From Phenylobacterium sp. (lineage in GTDB: Bacteria > Pseudomonadota > Alphaproteobacteria > Caulobacterales > Caulobacteraceae), in the NCBI RefSeq assembly GCF_004299445.1, contig NZ_SCTC01000008.1, forward strand, positions 1-64,000: a stretch of 64,000 bases of DNA. Reading direction: 5' to 3'. This document shows, piece after piece, positions 17,187 to 25,383 of the stretch (the first letter of the stretch is position 1; every line of letters begins with the position of its first letter). Made by a program: the position numbers and the translations under genes. The notes below the pieces were generated by a model. It saw nothing but the letters and a program-made list of their open reading frames with translations, had not been told where the DNA came from and searched no databases.

Positions 17187-18194
17187 TCAGTCGTCGTCGT
17201 CTTCGTAGCCCACCAGGGCCAGGGCCTTCGCCTCGATGCCGTTGAGGGTCGCCCATCGGGCCAGGGCCTCCTCGCGGCCGTGGGTGATCCAGAGTTCGCC
17301 GGGGCGCAGGTCGTCCACGGTGGCGGTCAGTTCGTCCCAGTCGGCGTGATCCGAGATCACCAGCGGCAGCTCCACTCCACGCTGCTTGGCGCGGGCGCGG
17401 ATCTGCATCCAGCCTGAGGCGAACGCGGCGACAGGCTCGGGGAACCGGCGACTCCAGCGGTCCTGCATCGCCGACGGCGGGGCGACGATGATCGCGCCCG
17501 CGAAGTCACCCTTCTTCTCGGTGGTGGCGGGCGCCAGCGGTCCCAGGTCGACGCCGTGGCGCTCGTAAAGGGCGTTCAGCCGCTCCAGGGCGCCATGGAC
17601 GTAGATCACGTCGCTCCAGCCAGCCTCGCGCAGCAGCCGGATGATCCGCTGAGCCTTGCCCAGGGCGTAGGCGCCGACGATGTGGCTGCGCTCCGGGAAC
17701 TGCGCCGCCGAGCGCAGCAGCCGGGCGATCTCGCCCTTGTCGTCGGGGTGGCGGAACACCGGAAGACCGAACGTCGCCTCGGTGATGAAGACGTCGCAGG
17801 GCGTGGGCTCGAATGGCGGACAGGTGGGATCGCGCCGGCGCTTGTAGTCACCCGACACCACCATGGTCAGGCCCCTCCACCGCACCACCGCCTGGGCCGA
17901 GCCCAGCACGTGTCCGGCCGGGACCAGCGTCACCTCGACGCCGTTGCGCGCCACCGTCTGGCCATAGACGACCGCCTCGGTCGTGTGGGCGAACTCGCCG
18001 CCATAGCGCTCGCGCATGATGTCGAGGGTCTGGGGCGTCGCCAGCACGTTGTAGTGCCCCGCTCGCGCGTGGTCCGAGTGGCCGTGGGTGATCACCGCCC
18101 GGTCCACGGGCCGTACAGGGTCGACATAGAAGTCGCCCGGCGCGCAGTAGAGCCCTTCGGGTCGGGGACAGAGAAGGTCCTGCGGTCGGATCAT
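17187..18194 (-). CDS. Ligase-associated DNA exonuclease (MBL fold, beta-CASP)
   Basis: 335-residue metallo-beta-lactamase nuclease. The metal site is HGHSDH (His37, His39, Asp41, His42), followed by PAGHVLGSA and SGDYKRRRDP. The C-terminal half holds the beta-CASP segment and a late SDHADW and THGREE. This family is consistently encoded near ATP-dependent DNA ligases, as here (ligase 1.4 kb downstream on the same strand). It probably processes DNA ends before ligation. The last residues are an acidic run of five Asp. Confidence 0.9.
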   Translation of the reverse strand: MIRPQDLLCPRPEGLYCAPGDFYVDPVRPVDRAVITHGHSDHARAGHYNVLATPQTLDIMRERYGGEFAHTTEAVVYGQTVARNGVEVTLVPAGHVLGSAQAVVRWRGLTMVVSGDYKRRRDPTCPPFEPTPCDVFITEATFGLPVFRHPDDKGEIARLLRSAAQFPERSHIVGAYALGKAQRIIRLLREAGWSDVIYVHGALERLNALYERHGVDLGPLAPATTEKKGDFAGAIIVAPPSAMQDRWSRRFPEPVAAFASGWMQIRARAKQRGVELPLVISDHADWDELTATVDDLRPGELWITHGREEALARWATLNGIEAKALALVGYEDDDD

Positions 18195-18270
18195 GCCTGT
18201 TCAATGTAGACGCGCGCCGAAGGCTCCGCACGATTGACTTCCGCAAGCGGCAGGGCGTCTACCAGGGGGC

Positions 18271-18717
18271 ATGTCCGACTTCGACAGTGCGCCGCTGCAT
18301 CTGAAAATGAACCTGTCGCCACACGCCGCCGCCCTGGGGATGAACCTGGTCTCCATCGAGAAGGGCCGAGGGATCATGTCGGTCCCCTGGCGCGAAGAGT
18401 TCGTGGGCGACCCGGAGTCCGGCGTCATCGCCTCGGGCGTGGTGACGGCGTTGATCGATCACACCTGCGGGTTGGCGATCAATTCCGCCATGGATGAGAT
18501 GGTCCCGATCGCGACCCTGGACCTGCGCATCGACTACCTGCGGCCGGCCGCGCCCCGCACCGGGCTGACCGCCGAGGCGCATGCCTATCGTCTGACCCGC
18601 ACGGTGGGCTTCGTGCGGGCCGAGGCCTGGGATGTCGAGCGCGGCGATCTGGTGGCAACGGCGCAGGCGGCCTTCATGCTCAACACCCGCGCGCAACCGC
18701 TGGGAGCCAAGTCGTGA
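18271..18717 (+). CDS. PaaI-family hotdog thioesterase (first of a pair)
   Basis: 148 residues with the hotdog fold of PaaI acyl-CoA thioesterases. The active-site region reads ASGVVTALIDHTCGLAI (catalytic acidic residue in LIDHT), followed by ATLDLRIDYLRPA. It lies 76 bases from the divergent exonuclease gene. Its TGA stop overlaps the GTG start of the next thioesterase (GTGA), so the two are almost certainly co-translated and may form a hetero-oligomer. The acyl substrate is unknown. Confidence 0.85.
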   Translation: MSDFDSAPLHLKMNLSPHAAALGMNLVSIEKGRGIMSVPWREEFVGDPESGVIASGVVTALIDHTCGLAINSAMDEMVPIATLDLRIDYLRPAAPRTGLTAEAHAYRLTRTVGFVRAEAWDVERGDLVATAQAAFMLNTRAQPLGAKS

Positions 18718-19130
18718 GCGAGATCCACGGCCTGGACACCTTCCTCCAGCGCGTGCCGTACGTCCGCTTCCTCGGCATGCGGGTCGAGCTGGCGGGCGAC
18801 GAGATGACCACCGTCCTGCCGTTCAGCCAGCACCTGATCGGCAACCCGATGCTGCCCGCCATCCACGGCGGCGCGATCGGGGCGTTCCTGGAATTGACCG
18901 CGCTGGCGCAGCTGTCTCTGGTCGAGCCGGCGCGACGGGTTCCGAAGACCATCGACATCACGATCGAGTACCTGCGCTCGGCCGGGCCGCGCGACGTCTA
19001 CGCCCGCGCCATCCTGCGCAAGGTGGGCCGCCGTGTCGCGAACGTGCAGGTCGAGGCCTGGCAGGAAAGCCGCGCCAAGCCGGTGGCGGGGATGACCGGC
19101 CACTTCCTGCTGCGGAACGACGAGGCATAG
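18714..19130 (+). CDS. PaaI-family hotdog thioesterase (second of a pair)
   Basis: 138 residues starting with a GTG that overlaps the stop codon of the upstream paralogue. The hotdog pattern is HGGAIGAFLELTALAQL with the catalytic Glu in FLELTA, then KTIDITIEYLRSAGP. The two neighbours share the fold, but one carries Asp and the other Glu at the catalytic helix position, so they have diverged. Convergent with the PhnD-family gene, only four bases between stops. Confidence 0.85.
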   Translation: MSEIHGLDTFLQRVPYVRFLGMRVELAGDEMTTVLPFSQHLIGNPMLPAIHGGAIGAFLELTALAQLSLVEPARRVPKTIDITIEYLRSAGPRDVYARAILRKVGRRVANVQVEAWQESRAKPVAGMTGHFLLRNDEA

Positions 19131-19134
19131 CCGC

Positions 19135-20127
19135 CTACTTCGTCGCCTTGTCCTTCGCGATCTGCGCCAGCGCCGCATCCGCCTTGGCGATCGCGGCGGC
19201 GTCGTTGCGGTTCTTCGCCTCGAGCAGCTGGCCGGTGGCCTCCATCTCTCGCACCGGGATCAGGTGGCTGGCGTCGGCAGGGATGAAGGGCTTGGTCTGG
19301 ATCTGCTCCAGGATCTTGCGCTGCCGGGCCGCCTCGGGCGTGTCGCCGACCCCGTAGCTGAAGATGAAGTCCATCACCCGCTTGCGCAGCTCGGGGTCCA
19401 GGTCCTTGCGCACGATCAGCGGGTCTTCGGGGATCCGCGGCGAGCGCCAGATGATCTCGACATTCTCCAGGGTCCGGCGCGCGACGTCGGTGTCCAGCAG
19501 CTTGAGGCGGTCCATCGAGGCGGTGTTGTTGGTGGCCGCGTCCAGCAGCTTGCCCGACACCGAGAACAGGTTGGTTTCGTGATTGGCCGAGCGCACGGTC
19601 TTGAAGCACGCGTCGGGCGTGATGTTGCGGGGCGCGAACAGGTAGGTCATCGGCGCCAGGGTGCCCGACGTCGACTTGGGATCGCCCATGCCGAAGTTCA
19701 GCGACTTGTCGCAGCTCAGGAGCTTGTCGAGCGTCAGGCCCGACCCCTTGGGCACGATGATCACCGCCTCGTAGCCGTCGACGCCCGTGGGGTTCACCGA
19801 GCGGGCGAAGACCTCGCCGTTCGCGCGGCGCACGGCTTCCAGGCCTGACTGGTTGGTGAACCAGCCGAGGTCGGTCTGCTTGAAGCGCATGGCCTCGACG
19901 AGCGCGGTGTAGTTCGAGCCGTAGTAGGCCCTGACTGGCCGGCCCACGGCCTTGGCCATGTCGTCGAGGAACGGCTGCCAGTCCTTCTCGGCGCTGGACT
20001 GGCTCTCGGCCGAAAGGATCGAGAACACCAGCTCCTTGCGTTCCGGCTCCCCGCCCTGCGGCTGCCCGCAGCCGGCCAGAGCCAACGCAGCCGCCAGGCT
20101 CAGTCCCAGGATCGATCGGCGGTTCAT
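19135..20127 (-). CDS. PhnD-family phosphate/phosphonate-binding lipoprotein
   Basis: 330 residues. A lipoprotein signal (ALALAGC, acylated Cys20) precedes a type II periplasmic-binding fold of the PhnD/phosphite-binding family. Signatures include LVFSILSAESQ at the first strand, YYGSNYTALVEAMRFKQTDLGWF (partly quoted), and GDPKSTSGTLAP, where the ligand anion is normally gripped. Its ATG overlaps the TGA of the preceding gene (ATGA). PhoD phosphatase and a TonB receptor lie upstream in the same direction. No PhnC/PhnE-type ATPase or permease gene is nearby. The ligand is inferred. Confidence 0.85.
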   Translation of the reverse strand: MNRRSILGLSLAAALALAGCGQPQGGEPERKELVFSILSAESQSSAEKDWQPFLDDMAKAVGRPVRAYYGSNYTALVEAMRFKQTDLGWFTNQSGLEAVRRANGEVFARSVNPTGVDGYEAVIIVPKGSGLTLDKLLSCDKSLNFGMGDPKSTSGTLAPMTYLFAPRNITPDACFKTVRSANHETNLFSVSGKLLDAATNNTASMDRLKLLDTDVARRTLENVEIIWRSPRIPEDPLIVRKDLDPELRKRVMDFIFSYGVGDTPEAARQRKILEQIQTKPFIPADASHLIPVREMEATGQLLEAKNRNDAAAIAKADAALAQIAKDKATK

Positions 20128-20897
20128 TTCCCCTCCACGAGCGGCAGCTGCATCTCGACCACCTCGCGTTTCGCGCGGCTGATCCCGTAGAGCACGCCGG
20201 GCCGGGTGCGGTCGAACGCGATCGCCTGACCCTCGATGGCGACGTCGACCGTCGCCACGTGGCGCAGCTCGTTCCCTAGCCGCGGAATCTCCAGAACATA
20301 GACTTCCGGCAGATCGTGGCCGGTCACGTACAGGCGGCCGTCCGCGCCCCAGGCGCCGCCCGACGAGCTGCGCGGCTTGAACCTGGCCAGCACCGATTTC
20401 GGGAACGTCCAGGCGCCCGTCACCCGCCACTTGTCGTCGAACCGCAGCAGGGTGGTGAAGCGGTGGTCACGGCCCGGCTCACCGCCGCGATCGTCGTAGT
20501 TGGCGAAGCAGGCCCACCAGGCGCCGTCCTTACGGTCGATCCAGGTCAGCGACCCCGGCTGTTTGCCCAGGGCGACCGAGCGCAGGTGGACCATGTTCAC
20601 CGGATCGAACACCTCGACCGTGCTGGTCATCGGCACAGCCGGATAGTTCGAGCTGGCGCAGACCAGCTCGGGCCCAAGCACCGCGCAGGAATTCAGGTGC
20701 GGGAAGGTCGCCGGATCGCCGGTCCACAGCGCTACGCGCTGGCCGGTTGCGCGGTCGTACTTGCCGATCTCGGAGTTTCCGACCGCATAGACATAGGCGC
20801 CGTCGGCCGCCACGCCCTGGTTCGCCTCGGGCGCCGGCAGCCGCGATAGCGTCTGGGCCTGAAGCAGCGCGGCGAACCCAATCAGCGCCTCAAGCAC
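20124..20897 (-). CDS. Secreted beta-propeller-like hypothetical protein
   Basis: 257 residues from a GTG at 20897, which overlaps the end of phoD by eight bases. The first 18 residues look like a signal peptide (LIGFAALLQA, cleavage before QTL). The rest is made of repeated strand-turn units typical of propellers (AADGAYVYAVGNSEIGKYD, CASSNYPAVPM, WIDRKDGAWWACFANYDD, ADGRLYVTGHDLPEVYVLE), each quoted in part. No enzymatic motif is seen. The sandwich position, translationally coupled on both sides with phoD and the PhnD-family gene, implies a shared role in periplasmic phosphorus handling. A decayed partial copy of its 3' end lies at 22473-22568. Confidence 0.7.
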   Translation of the reverse strand: MLEALIGFAALLQAQTLSRLPAPEANQGVAADGAYVYAVGNSEIGKYDRATGQRVALWTGDPATFPHLNSCAVLGPELVCASSNYPAVPMTSTVEVFDPVNMVHLRSVALGKQPGSLTWIDRKDGAWWACFANYDDRGGEPGRDHRFTTLLRFDDKWRVTGAWTFPKSVLARFKPRSSSGGAWGADGRLYVTGHDLPEVYVLEIPRLGNELRHVATVDVAIEGQAIAFDRTRPGVLYGISRAKREVVEMQLPLVEGK

Positions 20898-22422
20898 GGA
20901 CGACCCCGGCCTTGCCGTTCTCGACCACGAAGGTGGCCAGGTCGCGGACCGGCGAGCCCTTGTCCAGCCCATTGACGCCCCGGAACGTGACCGTACCGCC
21001 CTTCGGCGTGAGGTCGACGCGGCCGTAGCCGCGGACTTCGCCCTCGGCGTACTTCAGGTGAGGGTTCACGAACCGGGCGGCGTTCAGGTTGGCGTTGGTC
21101 TCGCCCAGCGAGCTGATCGAGCCGCCGACGAACTCAGTGGCGATCGGCGGCTGTCCCCGCTCGACGGAGAGTTCGCCCGCGAAGAAGCAGTGCACGTCAC
21201 CGCCCAGCGCGATGGGGTTCGCGACCTTGGCGTCGCGCCACGTCTCCAGGATGCGGCGGCGCGTGGCGGGATAGCCGTCCCAGCCGTCGTTGCTGACCTT
21301 GCCCTCCTGCAGTCGCAGCTCGCCCATCAGGGTCTGCTGGCCCAGCAGGTTCCATTGGGCCTGGCTGTCGGCGATCCGGCCGGCCAGCCATTTCTCCTGG
21401 TCCTCGCCCAGCAGCGAGCGCTTCGGGTCCAGGCGCTCGGGGCAGTCGTAGGGGATGCGCTTCTTCTCCTCGACCGCCCTGCAGGTGCGCGCACCGCGGT
21501 ACTGCCGATCGTCCACGACAGCGAGCCGGGCGAGGCGGCCCCAGTCCAGGCTGCGATAGAGGCGCATCTTCGCTCCGTCCGGGTGCGCGTCGCGGCGAAG
21601 CGGCATGTTCTCCCAGTAGGCGCGGTACGCGTCGGCGCGGCGCCGCAGGAACTGCCCGGGCGTCGCGGGCGTGCGGTCGGCGTCGCCGCCGTAGTCGTTG
21701 GAGACCTCGTGGTCGTCCCACATGACCACCCATGGCGCGGCGGCGTGGGCCGCCTGGAGGTCGGCGTCCTGCTTGTACCAAGCGTAGCGCTGGCGATAGC
21801 TGTCGAGGTCGCGGGCGGCGACGTCGGGATGCGGCCGCAGCACCTCCTCACGACCCAGAGCGCCTTCGTAGATGTAGTCGCCGAGGAACAGGACGAGATC
21901 GGGATTGTCCGCCGCCAGGTGGCGATGGGCGGCGTAGTAGCCGGTCTCCCACTTCTGGCACGAGCCATAGGCGATGCGCAGATGATCGACCTGCGCGCCG
22001 CGTTCGGGCGTCGTGCGGGTGCGGCCGACCGGGCTGGCGTGGCCACCGCTGTTGAAGCGGTACCAGTACTCGCGGCCGGGCCTCAGGCCGGCGACCTCGA
22101 CGTGGACGGCGTGGCCGTCCGCCGCCCGCGCCTTGGTCTCGCCTTTGCCGACCACGCGCCGGAAGCCGTCGTCCTCGGCGATCTCCCAGGCCACATCGAA
22201 CGCCTGAGGACCCAGGCCTGAGAGCGCTCGGGGGTCAGTGGAGAGGCGGGTCCACAGCACCACGCCGTCGGGCAGCGGCTCGCCGGACGCGACGCCCAGC
22301 CTGAAGGGGTTTTCGCCGGCCCGCGCCTGCGCAGCGGCGCGCGTCCAGACGGCCGGCGCGAGGCCGATGCTCGCCGCTGCGGCGGTCAGGCCCAGGAGGT
22401 GGCGTCGCGAGGGACTGTGCAT
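20890..22422 (-). CDS. phoD: Alkaline phosphatase PhoD (Tat-exported)
   Basis: 510-residue phosphodiesterase/phosphomonoesterase. The N terminus has a twin-arginine signal (SRRHLLGLTAAAA, Arg6-Arg7), so it is exported folded, as expected for the Fe/Ca-dependent PhoD family. The N-terminal Fn3-like region (FRLGVASGEPLPDGVVLWTR, partly quoted) is followed by the metallophosphatase core: YGSCQ, LFLGDYIYEG, MWDDHEVSNDY and GGDVHCFF. The family scavenges phosphate from phosphodiesters in the envelope. Head of a coupled run with the propeller protein and the PhnD-family lipoprotein. Confidence 0.93.
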   Translation of the reverse strand: MHSPSRRHLLGLTAAAASIGLAPAVWTRAAAQARAGENPFRLGVASGEPLPDGVVLWTRLSTDPRALSGLGPQAFDVAWEIAEDDGFRRVVGKGETKARAADGHAVHVEVAGLRPGREYWYRFNSGGHASPVGRTRTTPERGAQVDHLRIAYGSCQKWETGYYAAHRHLAADNPDLVLFLGDYIYEGALGREEVLRPHPDVAARDLDSYRQRYAWYKQDADLQAAHAAAPWVVMWDDHEVSNDYGGDADRTPATPGQFLRRRADAYRAYWENMPLRRDAHPDGAKMRLYRSLDWGRLARLAVVDDRQYRGARTCRAVEEKKRIPYDCPERLDPKRSLLGEDQEKWLAGRIADSQAQWNLLGQQTLMGELRLQEGKVSNDGWDGYPATRRRILETWRDAKVANPIALGGDVHCFFAGELSVERGQPPIATEFVGGSISSLGETNANLNAARFVNPHLKYAEGEVRGYGRVDLTPKGGTVTFRGVNGLDKGSPVRDLATFVVENGKAGVVRA

Positions 22423-22425
22423 GCG

Positions 22426-22568
22426 CTACCTTGGCGTTGGCGGGCCGGCGCCGGCAAGCGCCGTTCGCAGGTTCATCTCTTGGACAGGGTCGGCAGCCGC
22501 AGGACCACGACCTCGCGCTTCGGCCGGCTGATCCCGTAGAGGACGCCCGGCTCCGGCGAGGCGACACA
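22426..22568 (-). pseudogene. Decayed duplicate of the propeller 3' end and PhnD-family 5' end
   Basis: The gap between the TonB receptor and phoD holds a readable remnant. From 22568 to 22473 the minus strand encodes PGVLYGISRPKREVVVLRLP plus a short tail ending in TGA, closely matching PGVLYGISRAKREVVEMQLP at the end of the propeller gene. As in that gene, the stop overlaps an ATG (ATGA), here at 22474-22476. This opens MNLRTALAGAGPP before a TAG at 22426, resembling the MNRRSILGLSLAA start of the PhnD-family gene. Codons differ at many synonymous sites, so the copy is old. The 5' portion of the propeller and nearly all of the PhnD part are missing. Confidence 0.75.
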
Positions 22569-25196
22569 TCAGAACGACGCCGCCAGGCCGATCCAGTAGG
22601 TGCGGCCGTAGTTCGCCCACTCCTGGAGGTTCCGCTGGTTGGGGCCGGTCACTTCCTGACGGCCGGTGTTCGACAGGTTCTGGCCTTCGGCGAAGATCGT
22701 GAAGTTCTCGCGGACGCGCCAGCTGACCGAGGCGTCGAAGCTGTGGCGGCCCTTCCAGTACTGGTCGGAGTTCGGGACGGCGTCGACGATCGTCTCGAGG
22801 AAGCCGCCGATGTAGTTGTGGGAGACGCGGGCCTCGAAGGGGCCGCGCTGGTAGTAGACCGACTCGTTGGTGGTGATCTCGGGCTGCTGGAAAAGCCCCC
22901 GCTTCCGGCGGCCCGCGCTGGTGATGTACGTCGCGTCGCTGTCGACGAGGGTCACGTTGCCGTTGAAGCCGAACCCGTCGAACGGCGCGGGCAGGAAGGT
23001 GAACGCCTGCTGGACCCCGAACTCCAGGCCCTTCAGCTTGACGCTCTCGACGTTCCGCGCGGTGCGCACCTGCACGGACTCGACGCCGCGGCCGACGTTC
23101 AGGAGTTCGGTCGAGGTCAGCGTGAAGATCTCGTTCTTGATGTCCTTGTGGAACACGGCCAGCGAGATCAGGCCGTCCGGCGGATAGAACTCGACGGAGA
23201 GGTCGAAGCCTTCGCTCTCGCGCGGCTTCAGGTCCGGGTTGCCGCGGCTCAGGATCGCCTGGGCGCCGTCGAAGGTGACGTTCTCGGCGCCGGCCAGCTG
23301 CCCGAAGTCGGGGCGGCCGATCGTGTTGGTCCAGGCGGCGCGGACGATGAGGTCGTCGCGCAGCTTCCACTGCAGGTGGGCGCTGGGCATCCAGTTGGAA
23401 TAGCCGCCGTCGTTGGTCACCGGCGTCAGCACGCCGCCGGCCACGCGGTTCACGTTGGCGCGGATATCGGTGTGCTCGTAGCGGACCCCGCCCAGCACCG
23501 TGAAGGGGCCGAACTCGTAGCTGGCCTGGGCATAGCCGGCCAGGACGTCTTCCTTGACCTTGTAGTCGCCGGTGGGCGCGGCGACCGTCGTATTGAAGCG
23601 CGCGCGGTTGGTGTTGAAGAACTCTCTCGCCAGGTCGGCGTCGATGCGCGGGTTCAGCAGGTAGCGGTCGGCGATCAGCTCGCGGGGGCCCTGACCGGCG
23701 ACGGCGGCCAGGGTGTAGGGGAACGTCGCCTGGTTGACCGTGTAGTTGGTCTGCCGGGAGATGAACTTGCGCAGGGTCGAGCGGGCCACGCCGCCGACCT
23801 TGGCCTTCAGGTTGTTGTCGCCCTGATCCTGGTCGAAGGCGAGGTTGAACCGGCCCTGGTACGACTGCTCGTTCGTGGCCGTGAGCGCGTCCCGGTGCTG
23901 TTGCAGGTTGTAGTTGGCCGGGGTGCGGAACGCCGTGTCGTTGATCGGCCGGAAGACCGGGAAGAGCGGGTTCGTCGTGTCGTAGTTGAAAGCGTAGTTG
24001 GCGCCCTGAGCGTCCACGGTGCGGAACTCCACCGAGTGGTTCGGCACGTCCAGGGCGGCTTCCGAGACGATCAGGTCGCCATCGGCCGTCCAGGCGGGGG
24101 CGAAGGCCCAGGTGAAGCTGGCGCGGCCGATGTCGACTTCGCGGGTGGTGATCGGCTGGTTCAGCTGGATGACGCCGCGGCCGCGGGCGAAGGCGCCCGA
24201 CGTCGGGGTCTGGTTGGCGACGTTGCCCAGCGGCTCGATGCGGTTCTCGATGCGCTCCTCGTCGTCCTCCATCTTGGCGTAGAGGCCCGAGATCTCGGCG
24301 CGGAAGTCGTCGGTCGGGCGGTACTCGACCTTGCCGTTCACGCCCTTCCGCTGCTTGGTGTTGTTGTACCAGAACAGGCGCTGGAAGGCGGGCACCTGGA
24401 TGCCGTTGCCGGTGGGCGCGCCCGAGCTCACCGGAGCGCCGGCGGCGGTGTACTCGCGAACCGAGGGGTCCTGGCTCTCGACCTGCGGGATGTCGTAGTC
24501 CAGCTGTTCGAACGAAGCGCCCAGCACCACACCCCATTCGTCCTCGGCGCCGAAGGTGCGGCCGGCGGCGGCGGCAAGCCGGAAGGCGGGCTTGTCGTTG
24601 CGCACGTCGCCGTGGCGCTCGTAGTGGCCATACGAGGCCATGGCGTTCAGGAACGGGCGACCGGCGTCGAAGGCGCTGCGGGTGGTGACGTTGACGACGC
24701 CGCCGATAGCGTTGCCGTCGTTCTCCGGCGTCACCGTCTTGATGACCTCGAGGCGACCCGCCATCACCGACGGGACGATATCCAGCGGCACGGTGCGGCC
24801 GCTTTCGTCGACCGACCCCACGATGGCGCCGTCGACCGTCGTGCGGTTGTAGGTGGAGCGCAGGCCGCGGATGGTCGGGAAGCGCGGCTCGCCCTGGTCT
24901 TCCATGATCGAGACGCCGGGGATGCGTCGCAGCGCGGCGGCGGTGTTGTGGTCCGGCAGCTTGCCGATATCGTCGGCGGAGACCACGTCCGAGACCACGA
25001 ACTCGTCCCGCTTGACCGCGATGGCGGCGCGCTGGGCTTCCCGCTGCCCGGTGACCACCACTTCCTCGACCGCCGGCCCTTCCGGCGCATCGGCATCGGC
25101 CGCGGACGCCGGGCCGGCGAAGGCGGCAAGAACCAGGATGGAGGCCGACATCAGAACGTCAGGCCGCGGCCGGCGGCTCGGGTTGGGCAGCGTCAT
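22569..25196 (-). CDS. TonB-dependent outer-membrane receptor
   Basis: 875 residues. A signal sequence ends near GPASAADAD, then a VEEVVVTGQRE segment typical of the TonB box region in Caulobacter-type receptors. The plug domain follows (DIGKLPDHNTAAALRRIPGVS, partly quoted; IRGLRSTYNRTTVDG; GGVVNVTTRSAF), then the 22-strand barrel ending in the aromatic residues IGLAASF. It reads toward phoD, so its likely cargo is an organic phosphorus compound, or a siderophore-like ligand under the same control. A hairpin covers its ribosome-binding site. Confidence 0.92.
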   Translation of the reverse strand: MTLPNPSRRPRPDVLMSASILVLAAFAGPASAADADAPEGPAVEEVVVTGQREAQRAAIAVKRDEFVVSDVVSADDIGKLPDHNTAAALRRIPGVSIMEDQGEPRFPTIRGLRSTYNRTTVDGAIVGSVDESGRTVPLDIVPSVMAGRLEVIKTVTPENDGNAIGGVVNVTTRSAFDAGRPFLNAMASYGHYERHGDVRNDKPAFRLAAAAGRTFGAEDEWGVVLGASFEQLDYDIPQVESQDPSVREYTAAGAPVSSGAPTGNGIQVPAFQRLFWYNNTKQRKGVNGKVEYRPTDDFRAEISGLYAKMEDDEERIENRIEPLGNVANQTPTSGAFARGRGVIQLNQPITTREVDIGRASFTWAFAPAWTADGDLIVSEAALDVPNHSVEFRTVDAQGANYAFNYDTTNPLFPVFRPINDTAFRTPANYNLQQHRDALTATNEQSYQGRFNLAFDQDQGDNNLKAKVGGVARSTLRKFISRQTNYTVNQATFPYTLAAVAGQGPRELIADRYLLNPRIDADLAREFFNTNRARFNTTVAAPTGDYKVKEDVLAGYAQASYEFGPFTVLGGVRYEHTDIRANVNRVAGGVLTPVTNDGGYSNWMPSAHLQWKLRDDLIVRAAWTNTIGRPDFGQLAGAENVTFDGAQAILSRGNPDLKPRESEGFDLSVEFYPPDGLISLAVFHKDIKNEIFTLTSTELLNVGRGVESVQVRTARNVESVKLKGLEFGVQQAFTFLPAPFDGFGFNGNVTLVDSDATYITSAGRRKRGLFQQPEITTNESVYYQRGPFEARVSHNYIGGFLETIVDAVPNSDQYWKGRHSFDASVSWRVRENFTIFAEGQNLSNTGRQEVTGPNQRNLQEWANYGRTYWIGLAASF

Positions 25197-25201
25197 GGAG
25201 T

Positions 25202-25221
25202 CCCCCAGTTGGATCTGGGGG
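25202..25221 (-). promoter_or_regulatory. Hairpin enclosing the ribosome-binding site of the TonB receptor gene
   Basis: A seven-base perfect stem, CCCCCAG (25202-25208) and CTGGGGG (25215-25221) with a six-base loop, ends five bases before the ATG at 25196. On the transcript the Shine-Dalgarno GGGGGA is part of this stem (spacing four bases to the ATG). Folding would hide it, so translation may depend on melting or a binding factor. The structure is visible; a regulatory role is inference. Confidence 0.5.
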
Positions 25222-25383
25222 CGCGCTTAAGCAGGCTGGATGACAGGGCCGCGACGACTCCGCGAACGCGCGGTGACACGGCCGATTATTGTCCCCCGGG
25301 CCTGCCGCCGGCGCCCAGCGCCCGCACAGGGGCGCCCGTATGAGACGCGGCGACGCGGCGGATAGGACTTGAGCGCGGGAGCC

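Noticed and set aside
25240..25246. Pho box upstream of the TonB receptor
   Set aside because: Only one good CTGTCAT half-site; the second half matches at three of seven positions. Kept as a hint in the operon finding, not as a feature.
22431..25343. 970-codon plus-strand frame across the TonB receptor
   Set aside because: Antisense shadow of a clear receptor gene, rich in Val, Asp, Gly and Arg, with no recognisable protein.
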